DNA from: Candidatus Pedobacter colombiensis
GTDB taxonomy: Bacteria; Bacteroidota; Bacteroidia; Sphingobacteriales; Sphingobacteriaceae
Direction: 5' to 3'
DNA: 64,000 bases
Assembly (NCBI GenBank): GCA_029202485.1
Contig: CP119313.1
Span: 2,790,001 to 2,854,000 of the forward strand
The notes under the pieces were generated by a model. That model worked only from the letters and a program-made list of their open reading frames with translations, ran no database searches and was not told the DNA's origin. Of this stretch, positions 54,595-62,136 are shown piece after piece. A program made the position numbers and the translations under genes. Each line of letters begins with the position of its first letter. Positions within the stretch are counted from its first letter, which is position 1.

Positions 54595-54808
54595 CCTGCG
54601 GGAAAAAGTCGCAGCACTGTCTTTCTGTTTTGATAAATTCAGCCAGTTCATCCAATACAGGATCGTTACCCTTAAATTTATAAATATAGCCGTTTTCCAA
54701 TTCCTTCTTTTCAATGATCTGGCTTTTTAGGCTCGCAATGACTGTTGCCTTGCGCTTTTGCATCTCCGGGCCGGTCAGTTTGCAGCTTAGCGTTCTTTCA
54801 CTGCCGCA
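54548..54808 (-). pseudogene. Truncated small Cys-containing protein, both ends lost
   Basis: In frame from about 54808: 'CGSERTLSCKLTGPEMQKRK' then 'ATVIASLKSQIIEKKEL' and 'EFIKTERQCCDFF'. I recall these as conserved parts of a small cytosolic protein common beside resistance genes in Bacteroidota. After 'CCDFF' the sequence becomes the antisense of the chrA end, so the C terminus is lost, and no start codon is found in frame upstream. The only ATG is internal (54763). Probably a remnant. Confidence 0.55.
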
Positions 54809-54936
54809 ATTATCATTGCACCGTCCGAAAAAGTAGCGGCTGTTGTCTTTTTCATACTTTTTCTTTCTGGCTTTTTATTCTGGCAGTATCCCGAAAGGGA
54901 AAACGCCAGCAATGGGATGAGGAAGATGTATTTCAT
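54787..54936 (-). CDS. Short secreted peptide, doubtful
   Basis: 49 residues from ATG 54936: 'MKYIFLIPLLAFSLSGYCQN' is a convincing signal peptide, followed by a lysine-rich stretch and 'FSDGAMIIAAVKER'. It overlaps the upstream part of the broken gene at 54548 in another frame and lies 10 bases after the YnfA stop. It could be a real secreted peptide or a fragment fused by the same rearrangement. Confidence 0.35.
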   Translation of the reverse strand: MKYIFLIPLLAFSLSGYCQNKKPERKSMKKTTAATFSDGAMIIAAVKER

Positions 54937-54946
54937 GTTTACATTA

Positions 54947-55282
54947 TTATTGGATTGAACGTGGGGCGTAAAAAATGATACAGACACCGGCCAAAGCGAC
55001 CAGCGCACCGATGATATCATAACGATCAGGCTTGAAACCATCAATCTTCCATGCCCATAGCAGGGAAAGTACAATGAAAATGCCACCATAGGTAGCATAA
55101 GTCCGGGCAAAGTTGGCAGTTTGCCAGGTAGCTACTACACCATAAAGAGCCAAAATCAGTGCCCCCAGAATACCATACCAATAAGGTTTATCTTCTTTGA
55201 GCCAAAGCCATATCAGGTATCCCCCGCCTATTTCACATATCCCTGCAAGCAGGAAAATGGAGAGTGATTTTAATACTGTCAT
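54947..55282 (-). CDS. YnfA family (UPF0060) membrane protein
   Basis: 111 residues from ATG 55282, chosen because it gives the family length and N terminus. Four helices with the signatures 'AGICEIGGGYLIWLWLKE', 'ATYGGIFIVLSLLWAW' and 'DGFKPDRYDIIGALVAL'. YnfA proteins are small-multidrug-resistance-like carriers of uncertain substrate and frequently accompany metal or biocide resistance genes. Here it ends the resistance stretch. Confidence 0.9.
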   Translation of the reverse strand: MTVLKSLSIFLLAGICEIGGGYLIWLWLKEDKPYWYGILGALILALYGVVATWQTANFARTYATYGGIFIVLSLLWAWKIDGFKPDRYDIIGALVALAGVCIIFYAPRSIQ

Positions 55283-55413
55283 ATCATAAAAGCTATTTTC
55301 TATATTTACAAATATAAACCGTGGAGTATAGTCAACGATCAAGAAAAAATGCAAAAAACTTATGTTAATAGGTGAATTAGTAATGGATTGAAGATAAATT
55401 AACAACCGAAGAG

Positions 55414-55986
55414 TTGAATGAAATATCCAGATTAATATTTGAACAATTAACTGAAGCCGAATATAGGAATAACGAATTAGAAATAGACAATTTGTCAGCT
55501 TTTGAGGAACCTCCATTTTGGGAAAAAGTAAGAGCTTTGTTTAGGAGATATAAAGGAATAGATCAACCAAAAAATATAGAAGAAGCCCAGGAACGTGATG
55601 AAATGAATCGTAGATATACGGTCTTGAGTGAAAATATTAAAAGAATACATCATAATCACATAATTATATTTGGTTTTGTACCTGGATATTCAGCCCTTGA
55701 TGCTCTGGTTGCTGAACAAAATTATACATCTTCTGCCGTAAATCTATCAATTGACCTATTTGGCGGAAGCCTTTTAAAAGGAATTACCGGACCAATTTTT
55801 AGAGTTGGTGAAAAATATCTTTTCAGCATAACAGAACTAGCCCTAAAATATCCTAACATTGCAAATAAGCTAGGATCTTTTAATATTCGAGAATTTAATA
55901 TAATTAAAAGGAGTAGTAGCAATAAAATAATTTATGTAAAAGGTCCTTTTTATGGAATGGAACGAAGCTTTATATATTTTAAGTAA
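55414..55986 (+). CDS. Orphan hypothetical protein, possibly toxin-associated fragment
   Basis: 190 residues from a TTG at 55414; the open frame reaches back to 55384 ('WIEDKLTTEEL'), so the true start is unsure. The N-terminal half is charged and helical; the middle 'FVPGYSALDALVAEQNY' and 'SIDLFGGSLLKGITGP' resembles pre-toxin segments of polymorphic toxins. The C-terminal end 'NKIIYVKGPFYGMERSFIYF' is beta-like. It lies between the resistance genes and SCO1 without partners, is AT-rich, and may be a transferred fragment. No family recognised. Confidence 0.5.
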   Translation: MNEISRLIFEQLTEAEYRNNELEIDNLSAFEEPPFWEKVRALFRRYKGIDQPKNIEEAQERDEMNRRYTVLSENIKRIHHNHIIIFGFVPGYSALDALVAEQNYTSSAVNLSIDLFGGSLLKGITGPIFRVGEKYLFSITELALKYPNIANKLGSFNIREFNIIKRSSSNKIIYVKGPFYGMERSFIYFK

Positions 55987-56096
55987 ACTATAAATTAAAA
56001 TGAGATACTTATTATTAGTGATTGGAACTTGCCTTTCTGACGCTTTTATGGCAATAGTATACCTTATCAAAATGGTAGGGTTAATTTCATTTTAAG

Positions 56097-56104
56097 TACC
56101 TTTG
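56097..56104 (+). promoter_or_regulatory. Possible -7 element of the sco1-cytochrome unit
   Basis: TACCTTTG matches the Bacteroidota -7 consensus TAnnTTTG and is 25 bases before the SCO1 start. No clear TTG appears at -33, so this is tentative. Confidence 0.35.
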
Positions 56105-56129
56105 CTCTTCTTAAATTATCATTATTCTT

Positions 56130-56783
56130 ATGAAGCTACAACTTTCTATACCACTATCTTTATTCGCTGCCGCTATAGTCTTAATTACCTCTTGCCAAGG
56201 CGAAAAAAAGTTACCTATATTGGGTCCCAGAACAGTAGAGACTGTTAAAAAGCCAGATGGATCTACCGGTATAGATACGGTATACAAAACCATACCTCAC
56301 TTTAGCTTTCTGAATCAGGATAGTGTTTATATCACCAACGATAAGTTTAAGGATAAGATTTACATTGCTGATTTCTTTTTTACTTCATGCTCTACAATAT
56401 GTCCTGTTATGCACCGTAACATGAAGGAAATCTTTGAAAAATATAAAGACAACCCCAATGTAATGTACCTTTCGCATACCATCGACTTTAAATATGATAC
56501 CCCTTCTGTATTGAAGAAATATGCTCAAAAATTGGGTGTAGACAATGGTAAATGGCAATTTGTATATGGCAGTAAAGACAGTGTTTATAAGATTGCTGAA
56601 AAAGATTACCTTGTAGCCGTTATTGAAGATAGTACCGCTAAAGAGGGCTATATACATCAAGGTTGGTTGGTACTAATAGATAAGCAAAAACGCATTCGTG
56701 GGGCTTATGATGGCACCGATACGAAGCAGGTTGCTCAGTTAATGAAAGACATCCCGGTTTTATTGGCAGAAGATAAAAAATAA
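56130..56783 (+). CDS. SCO1/SenC family copper chaperone lipoprotein (second copy)
   Basis: 217 residues with lipobox 'VLITSCQGEKK'. Copper site 'TSCSTICPVMH' (C87, C91) and H176 in 'GYIHQGWL' are present. It is clearly paralogous to the protein at 26879 (shared 'FFFTSC', 'CPVMHRN', 'SHTID', 'KYDTP', 'KRIRGAYDGT'). Three bases separate it from the cytochrome c gene, so the two are co-expressed and probably serve a respiratory complex. Confidence 0.93.
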   Translation: MKLQLSIPLSLFAAAIVLITSCQGEKKLPILGPRTVETVKKPDGSTGIDTVYKTIPHFSFLNQDSVYITNDKFKDKIYIADFFFTSCSTICPVMHRNMKEIFEKYKDNPNVMYLSHTIDFKYDTPSVLKKYAQKLGVDNGKWQFVYGSKDSVYKIAEKDYLVAVIEDSTAKEGYIHQGWLVLIDKQKRIRGAYDGTDTKQVAQLMKDIPVLLAEDKK

Positions 56784-56786
56784 GCT

Positions 56787-57209
56787 ATGCGTAGGTTCCT
56801 GATTGGTGCTTTATTTCTATTAGCGTTGGCTACCATCATCTATTCTTGTCAGGATGCAGGGCAGCTAAAACAAGATGTCTACTATGTTAATGGCAGGGAT
56901 CTATACATTAAGCATTGCCAAAATTGCCATGGAACGAAAGGTGAAGGCCTAGCTAGCCTCACACCACCACTTACCGATACTGTTTTCTTAAAATCGAACA
57001 AACATAGACTCGCTTGTTTTATTAAAAACGGCATAAAAGACACCATCACTGTGAATGGGCAAATATATGATGGCACCATGCCGGCATTTCCCGAATTATA
57101 CGATATCGATATTGCACAACTGCTGGTTTACATCAGTAATTCTTTTGGCAATAAACAGGGGATGTATACGCCGGAGGAAGTATCTATGATACTGAAAAGC
57201 TGTAAGTGA
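56787..57209 (+). CDS. c-type cytochrome lipoprotein
   Basis: 140 residues with lipobox 'LATIIYSCQDAG' (C21), haem motif 'HCQNCHGTKGEG' (C44, C47, H48) and probable axial Met in 'DGTMPAFPEL'. A class I cytochrome c held at the membrane. It follows the SCO1 gene by three bases and may pass electrons to the oxidase or depend on SCO1 for thiol reduction. Confidence 0.88.
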   Translation: MRRFLIGALFLLALATIIYSCQDAGQLKQDVYYVNGRDLYIKHCQNCHGTKGEGLASLTPPLTDTVFLKSNKHRLACFIKNGIKDTITVNGQIYDGTMPAFPELYDIDIAQLLVYISNSFGNKQGMYTPEEVSMILKSCK

Positions 57210-57293
57210 AAAATTTGTGTATGCTAATTATTACACAGCAAAATCATTTTTTTTCTCTATCATTGGCTTACACACTAATGAAACATTTACGTC

Positions 57294-57635
57294 ATGAAAA
57301 AACTATTTCTATTAGCCATAGCTGCGGCTTTTGGCACCTTCAGCTACGCGCAAAAGCCTTACACTAACCCGAATTTTAAACAACTAAGCAGCCAGCACAA
57401 ACTGATCGCAATCTTACCTGCTGATGTAAAAATTACCTATAAGGCCCAGCCTAGATATTTTGACTATGAGGCTAACAGAGATAAAGAGATCGAATTGGCT
57501 TATAAAGTACAATCGGCACTATATACCTTTTTGCTGGAGCGTGGAATTAAAAGCGTCACTAGCTTTCAGGACCTTGAGAAAACTAATGTCCTATTAAAAA
57601 GAGCAGGAATGATGGATATAATACTCCCCAAATAT
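57294..57635 (+). pseudogene. 5' part of a periplasmic protein gene split by an IS3 element
   Basis: 114 codons beginning with a signal peptide 'MKKLFLLAIAAAFGTFSYAQ' and a domain with 'KQLSSQHKLIAILPADVKI' and 'LAYKVQSALYTFLLERG'. The frame runs into the left end of the insertion element and stops there. The matching 3' part resumes after the element at 58831. The type resembles GNA1162/CsgG-like or 'ILPADV' periplasmic proteins of this group; function unknown. Confidence 0.8.
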
Positions 57636-57673
57636 TGGACAGCTGATTAAATTCATAAATTTAACAGTTGAAA

Positions 57674-57952
57674 ATGAAAAAAGAGCGTAGAAAATTCAGT
57701 TCTGTTTTCAAGACCAAAGTGGTGCTTGAAGCAATTAAGGAAAGTAGTACCATGCAAGAACTTGCGTCCAAATACAGTCTCCATCCCACACAGATCACCG
57801 CGTGGAAGCGTGAATTTCTTGAGAAAGCCGATACGGTGTTTGGTTCAGAGAAACCAGATGAAAAGGAAGAATCTAAAGAGAAGGAACTGTACTCCAAGAT
57901 TGGCGAACTTCAGATCCAGGTTGATTTCCTAAAAAAAGTCTTGGGGAAATGA
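57674..57952 (+). CDS. IS3-family transposase OrfA (helix-turn-helix)
   Basis: 92 residues from ATG 57674 (a TTG lies two codons before). HTH region 'SVFKTKVVLEAIKESSTMQE' and 'YSLHPTQITAWKREFLEK', then a leucine-zipper-like end 'YSKIGELQIQVDFLKKVLGK'. A slippery A AAA AAA G at 57931-57938 near the end could cause a -1 shift into orfB to make the full transposase. Confidence 0.92.
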   Translation: MKKERRKFSSVFKTKVVLEAIKESSTMQELASKYSLHPTQITAWKREFLEKADTVFGSEKPDEKEESKEKELYSKIGELQIQVDFLKKVLGK

Positions 57953-58800
57953 GTATGATTGAAAGGCGTAGCCTTATTTCCCCGGAGCACCAGGCGCTGA
58001 GTATTGCCAGTCAGTGCAAGCTACTGAACTTGCAGCGCAGCTGCTATTATTTCAAGCCTAAAGGCGAGTCGCTGTTCAACCAGTCGATAATGAATTTGAT
58101 TGACCGTAAGTTTCTTGACTGCCCGTTTTACGGCGTGGACCGGATGACTGCGTATCTTAACAAAGATTTGGGATGTCATGTGAATAACAAGCGTATACGT
58201 CGTCTTTATCGTGTGATGAACCTGCGGACAATTTATCCTAAAAAGAACCTGAGCAAGGCTAATGCGGCACACCATAAATATCCATATTTGCTGAAAGGCT
58301 TGAAAATAGATCGGCCGGGCCAGGTTTGGCAGGCTGATATCACTTATATTCCCATGTTCAGAGGCTTCATGTATATGTTTGCCATTATTGATGTGTACAG
58401 CCGAAAGATTGTCGGATGGAGCATTTCAAATACCATGACCGTAGAATGGTGCAGAGATGTACTGCTTGAAACCATTGAAGAACATGGTACACCTGGTATA
58501 TTTAATACGGATCAAGGCTCACAGTTCACCAGTCCGATCTTCACTAAAGCACTTAAAGACAGTAATGTAAGTATATCTATGGATGGCAAGGGAAGAGCCT
58601 TGGATAATGTGTTCATTGAGCGATTCTGGAGATCTTTGAAACAGGAGTATATTTATCTTAACCCACCTAACGGTGGTATGGAATTATTCCAGGGTATAAA
58701 ACGGTATGTGGAATTTTATAACAATGAACGAAGGCATCGGTCAATGGACGATCTTACGCCAAATGAGGTATTCTATCAAAATAATAAAAAAGTGTCCTAA
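57949..58800 (+). CDS. IS3-family transposase OrfB (DDE integrase)
   Basis: 283 residues. HTH_21 region 'DRKFLDCPFYGVDRMTAYLN' and the integrase core with 'WQADITYIPM' (first D), 'FNTDQGSQFTSP' (second D) and 'DNVFIERFWRSLKQEY' (E). All three catalytic acids are present, so the enzyme looks functional. Starts in the -1 frame relative to orfA with a 4-base ATGA overlap. Confidence 0.95.
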   Translation: MSMIERRSLISPEHQALSIASQCKLLNLQRSCYYFKPKGESLFNQSIMNLIDRKFLDCPFYGVDRMTAYLNKDLGCHVNNKRIRRLYRVMNLRTIYPKKNLSKANAAHHKYPYLLKGLKIDRPGQVWQADITYIPMFRGFMYMFAIIDVYSRKIVGWSISNTMTVEWCRDVLLETIEEHGTPGIFNTDQGSQFTSPIFTKALKDSNVSISMDGKGRALDNVFIERFWRSLKQEYIYLNPPNGGMELFQGIKRYVEFYNNERRHRSMDDLTPNEVFYQNNKKVS

Positions 58801-58830
58801 ATAATCTTAAGTTTGACCTATAGCTGTCCA

Positions 58831-59174
58831 GCAAACCGGGAGTACTTCAGGATAATCTTAAAAATTTCACCAAAGAGGAAATTGCAAAAGCCCTTGGCGT
58901 TGATGCTCTAGTTTCGGAAAATTATGAAGTAGAATATTTTAATGCAAGACCCGATCGCACAAAATCTGGTGCTACGGAAACCCCATCGCCTCAGACAACA
59001 CTGCCTGCCGTTACGGGCGCTGCGACTTTAACAGTGTCATTAAATGACAGCACAGCAGGAGATTTGCTATGGAGATTTTACACAAATGACCGCGACTACG
59101 AGATGTATTCGACTATGGACATGATAGAACGAGTTGTTAAAAAGCCGATCAAAAATTTCCCTTACGCTAAGTAA
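58831..59174 (+). pseudogene. 3' part of the IS-split periplasmic protein gene
   Basis: Read by hand from 58833: 'KPGVLQDNLKNFTKEEIAKA' then 'LGVDALVSENYEVEYFNARP', 'ATLTVSLNDSTAGDLLWRFY' and a clean stop after 'NFPYAK' at 59174. It continues the protein started at 57294 ('TKEEIAKALGVDALVS' is the usual follow-up domain in such proteins). No start of its own, so both halves are inactive. Confidence 0.8.
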
Positions 59175-59521
59175 ATCCATAAAAGTAACCTATCTAACCT
59201 ACAAGTTTTTGTCGGCTACGTAAGTTTGCAAAGAATTCCGATAGCCTTCCCCTATCGGAATTTCTATTCCCGCTACTACCACCTGCGACTTTTGTACGGA
59301 TTCTATTTTATCAAGCCCATAGTCTTTCATTCCTTCAATGTGAGTAATATCTGGAATCCTAGTCTTTACAAGTGAATAGTTAGCATCTGCCACTGTATTC
59401 CCTACCTATTCTTTACGGCTTCTCTACAGGTTTGATACGCTTTTAGCCGTACCGAACCCGTAGAGAAGCCGTAGAAGAACCGTTTAAAACCTGTATCAAT
59501 ACAAGTAGCTAATCGTTGCGA
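59175..59521. other. Interval with small doubtful open frame and nested inverted repeats
   Basis: 347 bases between the split gene and the PepSY gene. A 64-codon minus-strand frame (59199-59393, GTG start) reads 'DITHIEGMKDYGLDKIESVQ' and 'VVVAGIEIPIGEGYRNSLQT'; it has protein-like composition but no recognisable family, and may be the tail of a lost gene. The inverted repeats at 59414-59473 are listed separately. Confidence 0.5.
59414..59473. repeat. 26-bp imperfect inverted repeat with nested second arm
   Basis: Left arm 59414-59439 begins TACGGCTTCTCTAC; right arm 59448-59473 ends GTAGAGAAGCCGTA. The arms match at 23 of 26 positions with an 8-base loop. In addition TACAGGTTT (59425-59433) is inverted as AAACCTGTA at 59487-59495, giving an alternative fold. 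No T run follows on either strand, so a simple terminator is unlikely. Confidence 0.65.
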
Positions 59522-60829
59522 TTACTCTACCAATAAAAAGGTCTCTTGTGGAAATTCCAGTTGCTTTCCCTTCTCATCAATGCGGCCTTCTATTTTCTTT
59601 GCAGACTTCTTCTTTTTAAACTTTCTGCCATACCAGATTAGGAAACCAGTAACAGGCAAGCTGGCGCCAATTAATGCAGCAAGAAAAGCGAGTACTTTTC
59701 CAGGAAAACCTAAAATACTCCCCACATGGATATCATAATTCATTTTCCGCAATTTGGTGCCGAATCCTGCTGTTTCATAAGCAGTATTGTATGCATCCTC
59801 ACGTTTAAGCTCCAGGGCAGTATGTTGATCAAATGTATAACCCTGACTGTTATAAAATTGTCCTGTATTTGGATATACAGTAATGTTTATTGTAGCTTTT
59901 ACTGCTGAGGTATCAGGAAAATTATAATAAAACCCCTGGGATTTTGGATGTTTTGCAATCACTTTATTCCAGGCTAAATCCATAGCCTGTTCTGGTGTAT
60001 AAAACTTTTTAGCTTGCAAGGAATCTGACTCCATACGCTTAAACTCTGCTAAGGTATCTCCCCCAGAAGTTACCCAATATAAGCCTTCGCTATACCATTT
60101 TATACCATACACCATTCCTGTGAGTGCTATAGCCAATAAAAACAATAGTCCATAAAAACCCATCACATTATGCAAATCAAGATTTACACGTTTAAAAGAA
60201 GCTCCCCATTTGATTTTGAAGCTTTTATCCCGGGTAGATTTGTTCCATTTCTTTGGATACCACCAGATTAGTCCTGTGATTAGTAATACGACAAAAACCA
60301 TAGTCCCATAATTTACAATCGGCCTGCCGATCTCGTAAGGCATCCATAAAAATCGATGTCCATTTAAAATAAACCTAAAAAAGTCTGTCTCTCCTTTTTT
60401 ACGAACATCTTTAGCAACGACCTTTCCGCTGTAAGGATTAATCTTAAGGGTAATCCCGCCTCCTCTTCTTCCTCCACCACGCACTCCTTTCTCCTTCTTT
60501 TCAACTTTATCTTTTAAATTCAGATTTATGGTACGCCCTTGCTGATAATTAGCATAGGCCGGTAATTTATCAGGGTATTCGCGGGCAACGATAGCTGATA
60601 ACTGTGCCGGGGTAATGACAGGTTTATCCTGTCTTTCAATTTTTGTTTCCGGCTCCAATAAACCATTAATCTCTTCATTAAATACCCAGATGCAGCCTGT
60701 TAAACAAACTATTAAAACAATGATTCCTGAAGCTAACCCCAACCAAAGATGAAGCCATTTATTAATTCTCGTGAAGAGTGAATCTTTACTCTTCTTTTTT
60801 GATGGGATATTTTTAGCTGCCGGTATCAT
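59522..60829 (-). CDS. PepSY-associated TM protein (siderophore/ferric reductase-like)
   Basis: 435 residues with four membrane helices: 'WLHLWLGLASGIIVLIVCLT' (about 28-47), one near 178-192, one near 225-245, and one near 385-405. Periplasmic PepSY domains lie between ('YSGKVVAKDVRKKGETDFFR'). Histidines at helix ends (WLHLWLG, LDLHNVMGFYG) suit haem or iron reduction. The PepSY-TM family is found with TonB siderophore receptors; reduction of imported ferric siderophore is the likely role. A glycine/arginine-rich stretch 'EKGVRGGGRRGGG' is unusual. Last gene of the iron operon. Confidence 0.85.
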   Translation of the reverse strand: MIPAAKNIPSKKKSKDSLFTRINKWLHLWLGLASGIIVLIVCLTGCIWVFNEEINGLLEPETKIERQDKPVITPAQLSAIVAREYPDKLPAYANYQQGRTINLNLKDKVEKKEKGVRGGGRRGGGITLKINPYSGKVVAKDVRKKGETDFFRFILNGHRFLWMPYEIGRPIVNYGTMVFVVLLITGLIWWYPKKWNKSTRDKSFKIKWGASFKRVNLDLHNVMGFYGLLFLLAIALTGMVYGIKWYSEGLYWVTSGGDTLAEFKRMESDSLQAKKFYTPEQAMDLAWNKVIAKHPKSQGFYYNFPDTSAVKATINITVYPNTGQFYNSQGYTFDQHTALELKREDAYNTAYETAGFGTKLRKMNYDIHVGSILGFPGKVLAFLAALIGASLPVTGFLIWYGRKFKKKKSAKKIEGRIDEKGKQLEFPQETFLLVE

Positions 60830-60878
60830 TGTTTTAATCGTTTGGTGTTATGAATTCTAAATTTTTAAGGAAGTAATA

Positions 60879-62102
60879 TTATTGTAGATGCTGAATTGAA
60901 GTGATTTTTCCACCTTCAACTTTTAAACCTTGGCTAGCGGCCTGAGTAGCTGCATCAATTTTGTATACATAGCTAAGGCCACTTACTAAATTCACCCCTA
61001 TGAAAGCCGTTTTACCATCTTTTGGTGTATAATTACTTGTAGTCAAACCTGCAATATCTTCTAGCTTTGGCATTCCTGTTACCAGCTTAAATGTTTTATT
61101 AACCACATTCACAATACCAATATTTTTTCCAACAACATAAGGACCCTTTTCAGCTTTGAGTGCTGCATTAACGACGAAGTTGTTACCGCCAACATATATC
61201 CAATCTGTAATCACATAACCACCAGAAATGGCTTCAAAATCATAAAAGTAAGTTTTATCAAACTCCGTAGTACCAGACTTTATTTTTGTAATTGCTGATG
61301 GTTTAGTCGAACTTAAAACACCTCCAGTTGTAGCTACTGATGAAGAAAATGCATAAACATCGCCATTTTCAACTACAGAAAGACCATCAGTAAAATAGCG
61401 TCCGATAAAGCTTGTTCTGTCATCAGTTATTACTTTTTCCAGTTGCATTTGAGGGTATGAATAAACAGCGATCCATGCGTTATTAGGAAAAGCAGTACCA
61501 AAAGATTCGCCACAGCAAGCTTTAATAGAGAAGTAAGGTGCATATACCTTATTGCCTACCTGTTTGATCCAGCTAAAATGGGCAGATTCACCATTATTTG
61601 AAGGTTCTTGCACATTTATAGTTCCTTCACGAGCAATAAGTAAACTATTTGTATTCACGCTGTACCAGTTCGCTAAAGGAGTAGCTATATTTCGTGGTAT
61701 TTTGATCAATAGAATATCATCATTCACAGGAGCGAAAGCCTGAACTGTTTCCGTCTGGAAGTTAGACACCTTACTTAATTTTCCATTTTGAATACTGTAA
61801 GTGGTAACCGCACCTGGATTTCCTTGTCCATACAGCATGCTGAAAAACTTATTGTTTGCAGTTACATAATACCGATAAGTACCATCCTGTTCAACACCGT
61901 TTCCTACTGTTGTAATGCTACCAGTTTCCAGGCTATTTGCCGTTAAAAGGTAATCTGCCACTGCTGTCGATGCTACAGGCGTTACAGCCAATATGTAATT
62001 ACCCGGGTTTTGTGTAGCTCCGTTATTATCTTTTTTTGAGCAGGAAATAAGCACAGCTGCGAAGAGCAACGCTGTAAATGCTTTCGTAATGTTTGTTTTC
62101 AT
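60879..62102 (-). CDS. DUF4374 domain lipoprotein
   Basis: 407 residues with lipobox 'LLFAAVLISCSKKDN'. Mature part is repetitive beta structure ('NYILAVTPVASTAVADYLLT', 'QDGTYRYYVTANNKFFSMLY'), a propeller-like DUF4374 protein. These stand between TonB receptors and PepSY genes and are assumed to bind iron complexes in the periplasm or at the surface. It is 34 bases after the receptor stop and 49 before the PepSY gene. Confidence 0.85.
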   Translation of the reverse strand: MKTNITKAFTALLFAAVLISCSKKDNNGATQNPGNYILAVTPVASTAVADYLLTANSLETGSITTVGNGVEQDGTYRYYVTANNKFFSMLYGQGNPGAVTTYSIQNGKLSKVSNFQTETVQAFAPVNDDILLIKIPRNIATPLANWYSVNTNSLLIAREGTINVQEPSNNGESAHFSWIKQVGNKVYAPYFSIKACCGESFGTAFPNNAWIAVYSYPQMQLEKVITDDRTSFIGRYFTDGLSVVENGDVYAFSSSVATTGGVLSSTKPSAITKIKSGTTEFDKTYFYDFEAISGGYVITDWIYVGGNNFVVNAALKAEKGPYVVGKNIGIVNVVNKTFKLVTGMPKLEDIAGLTTSNYTPKDGKTAFIGVNLVSGLSYVYKIDAATQAASQGLKVEGGKITSIQHLQ

Positions 62103-62136
62103 TGTTATATAATTGATTTTAAAGTAATAGAAATTG

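Larger units (their letters stand above)
57636..58830 (+). mobile_element. IS3-family insertion sequence, apparently complete
   Basis: 1195 bases bounded by inverted ends TGGACAGCT (left, 57636) and AGCTGTCCA (right, ending 58830). It contains overlapping orfA and orfB with a complete DDE transposase. It interrupts a periplasmic-protein gene. The bases directly outside the ends (ATAT left, GCAA right) do not form the expected 3-4 base target duplication. Confidence 0.88.
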
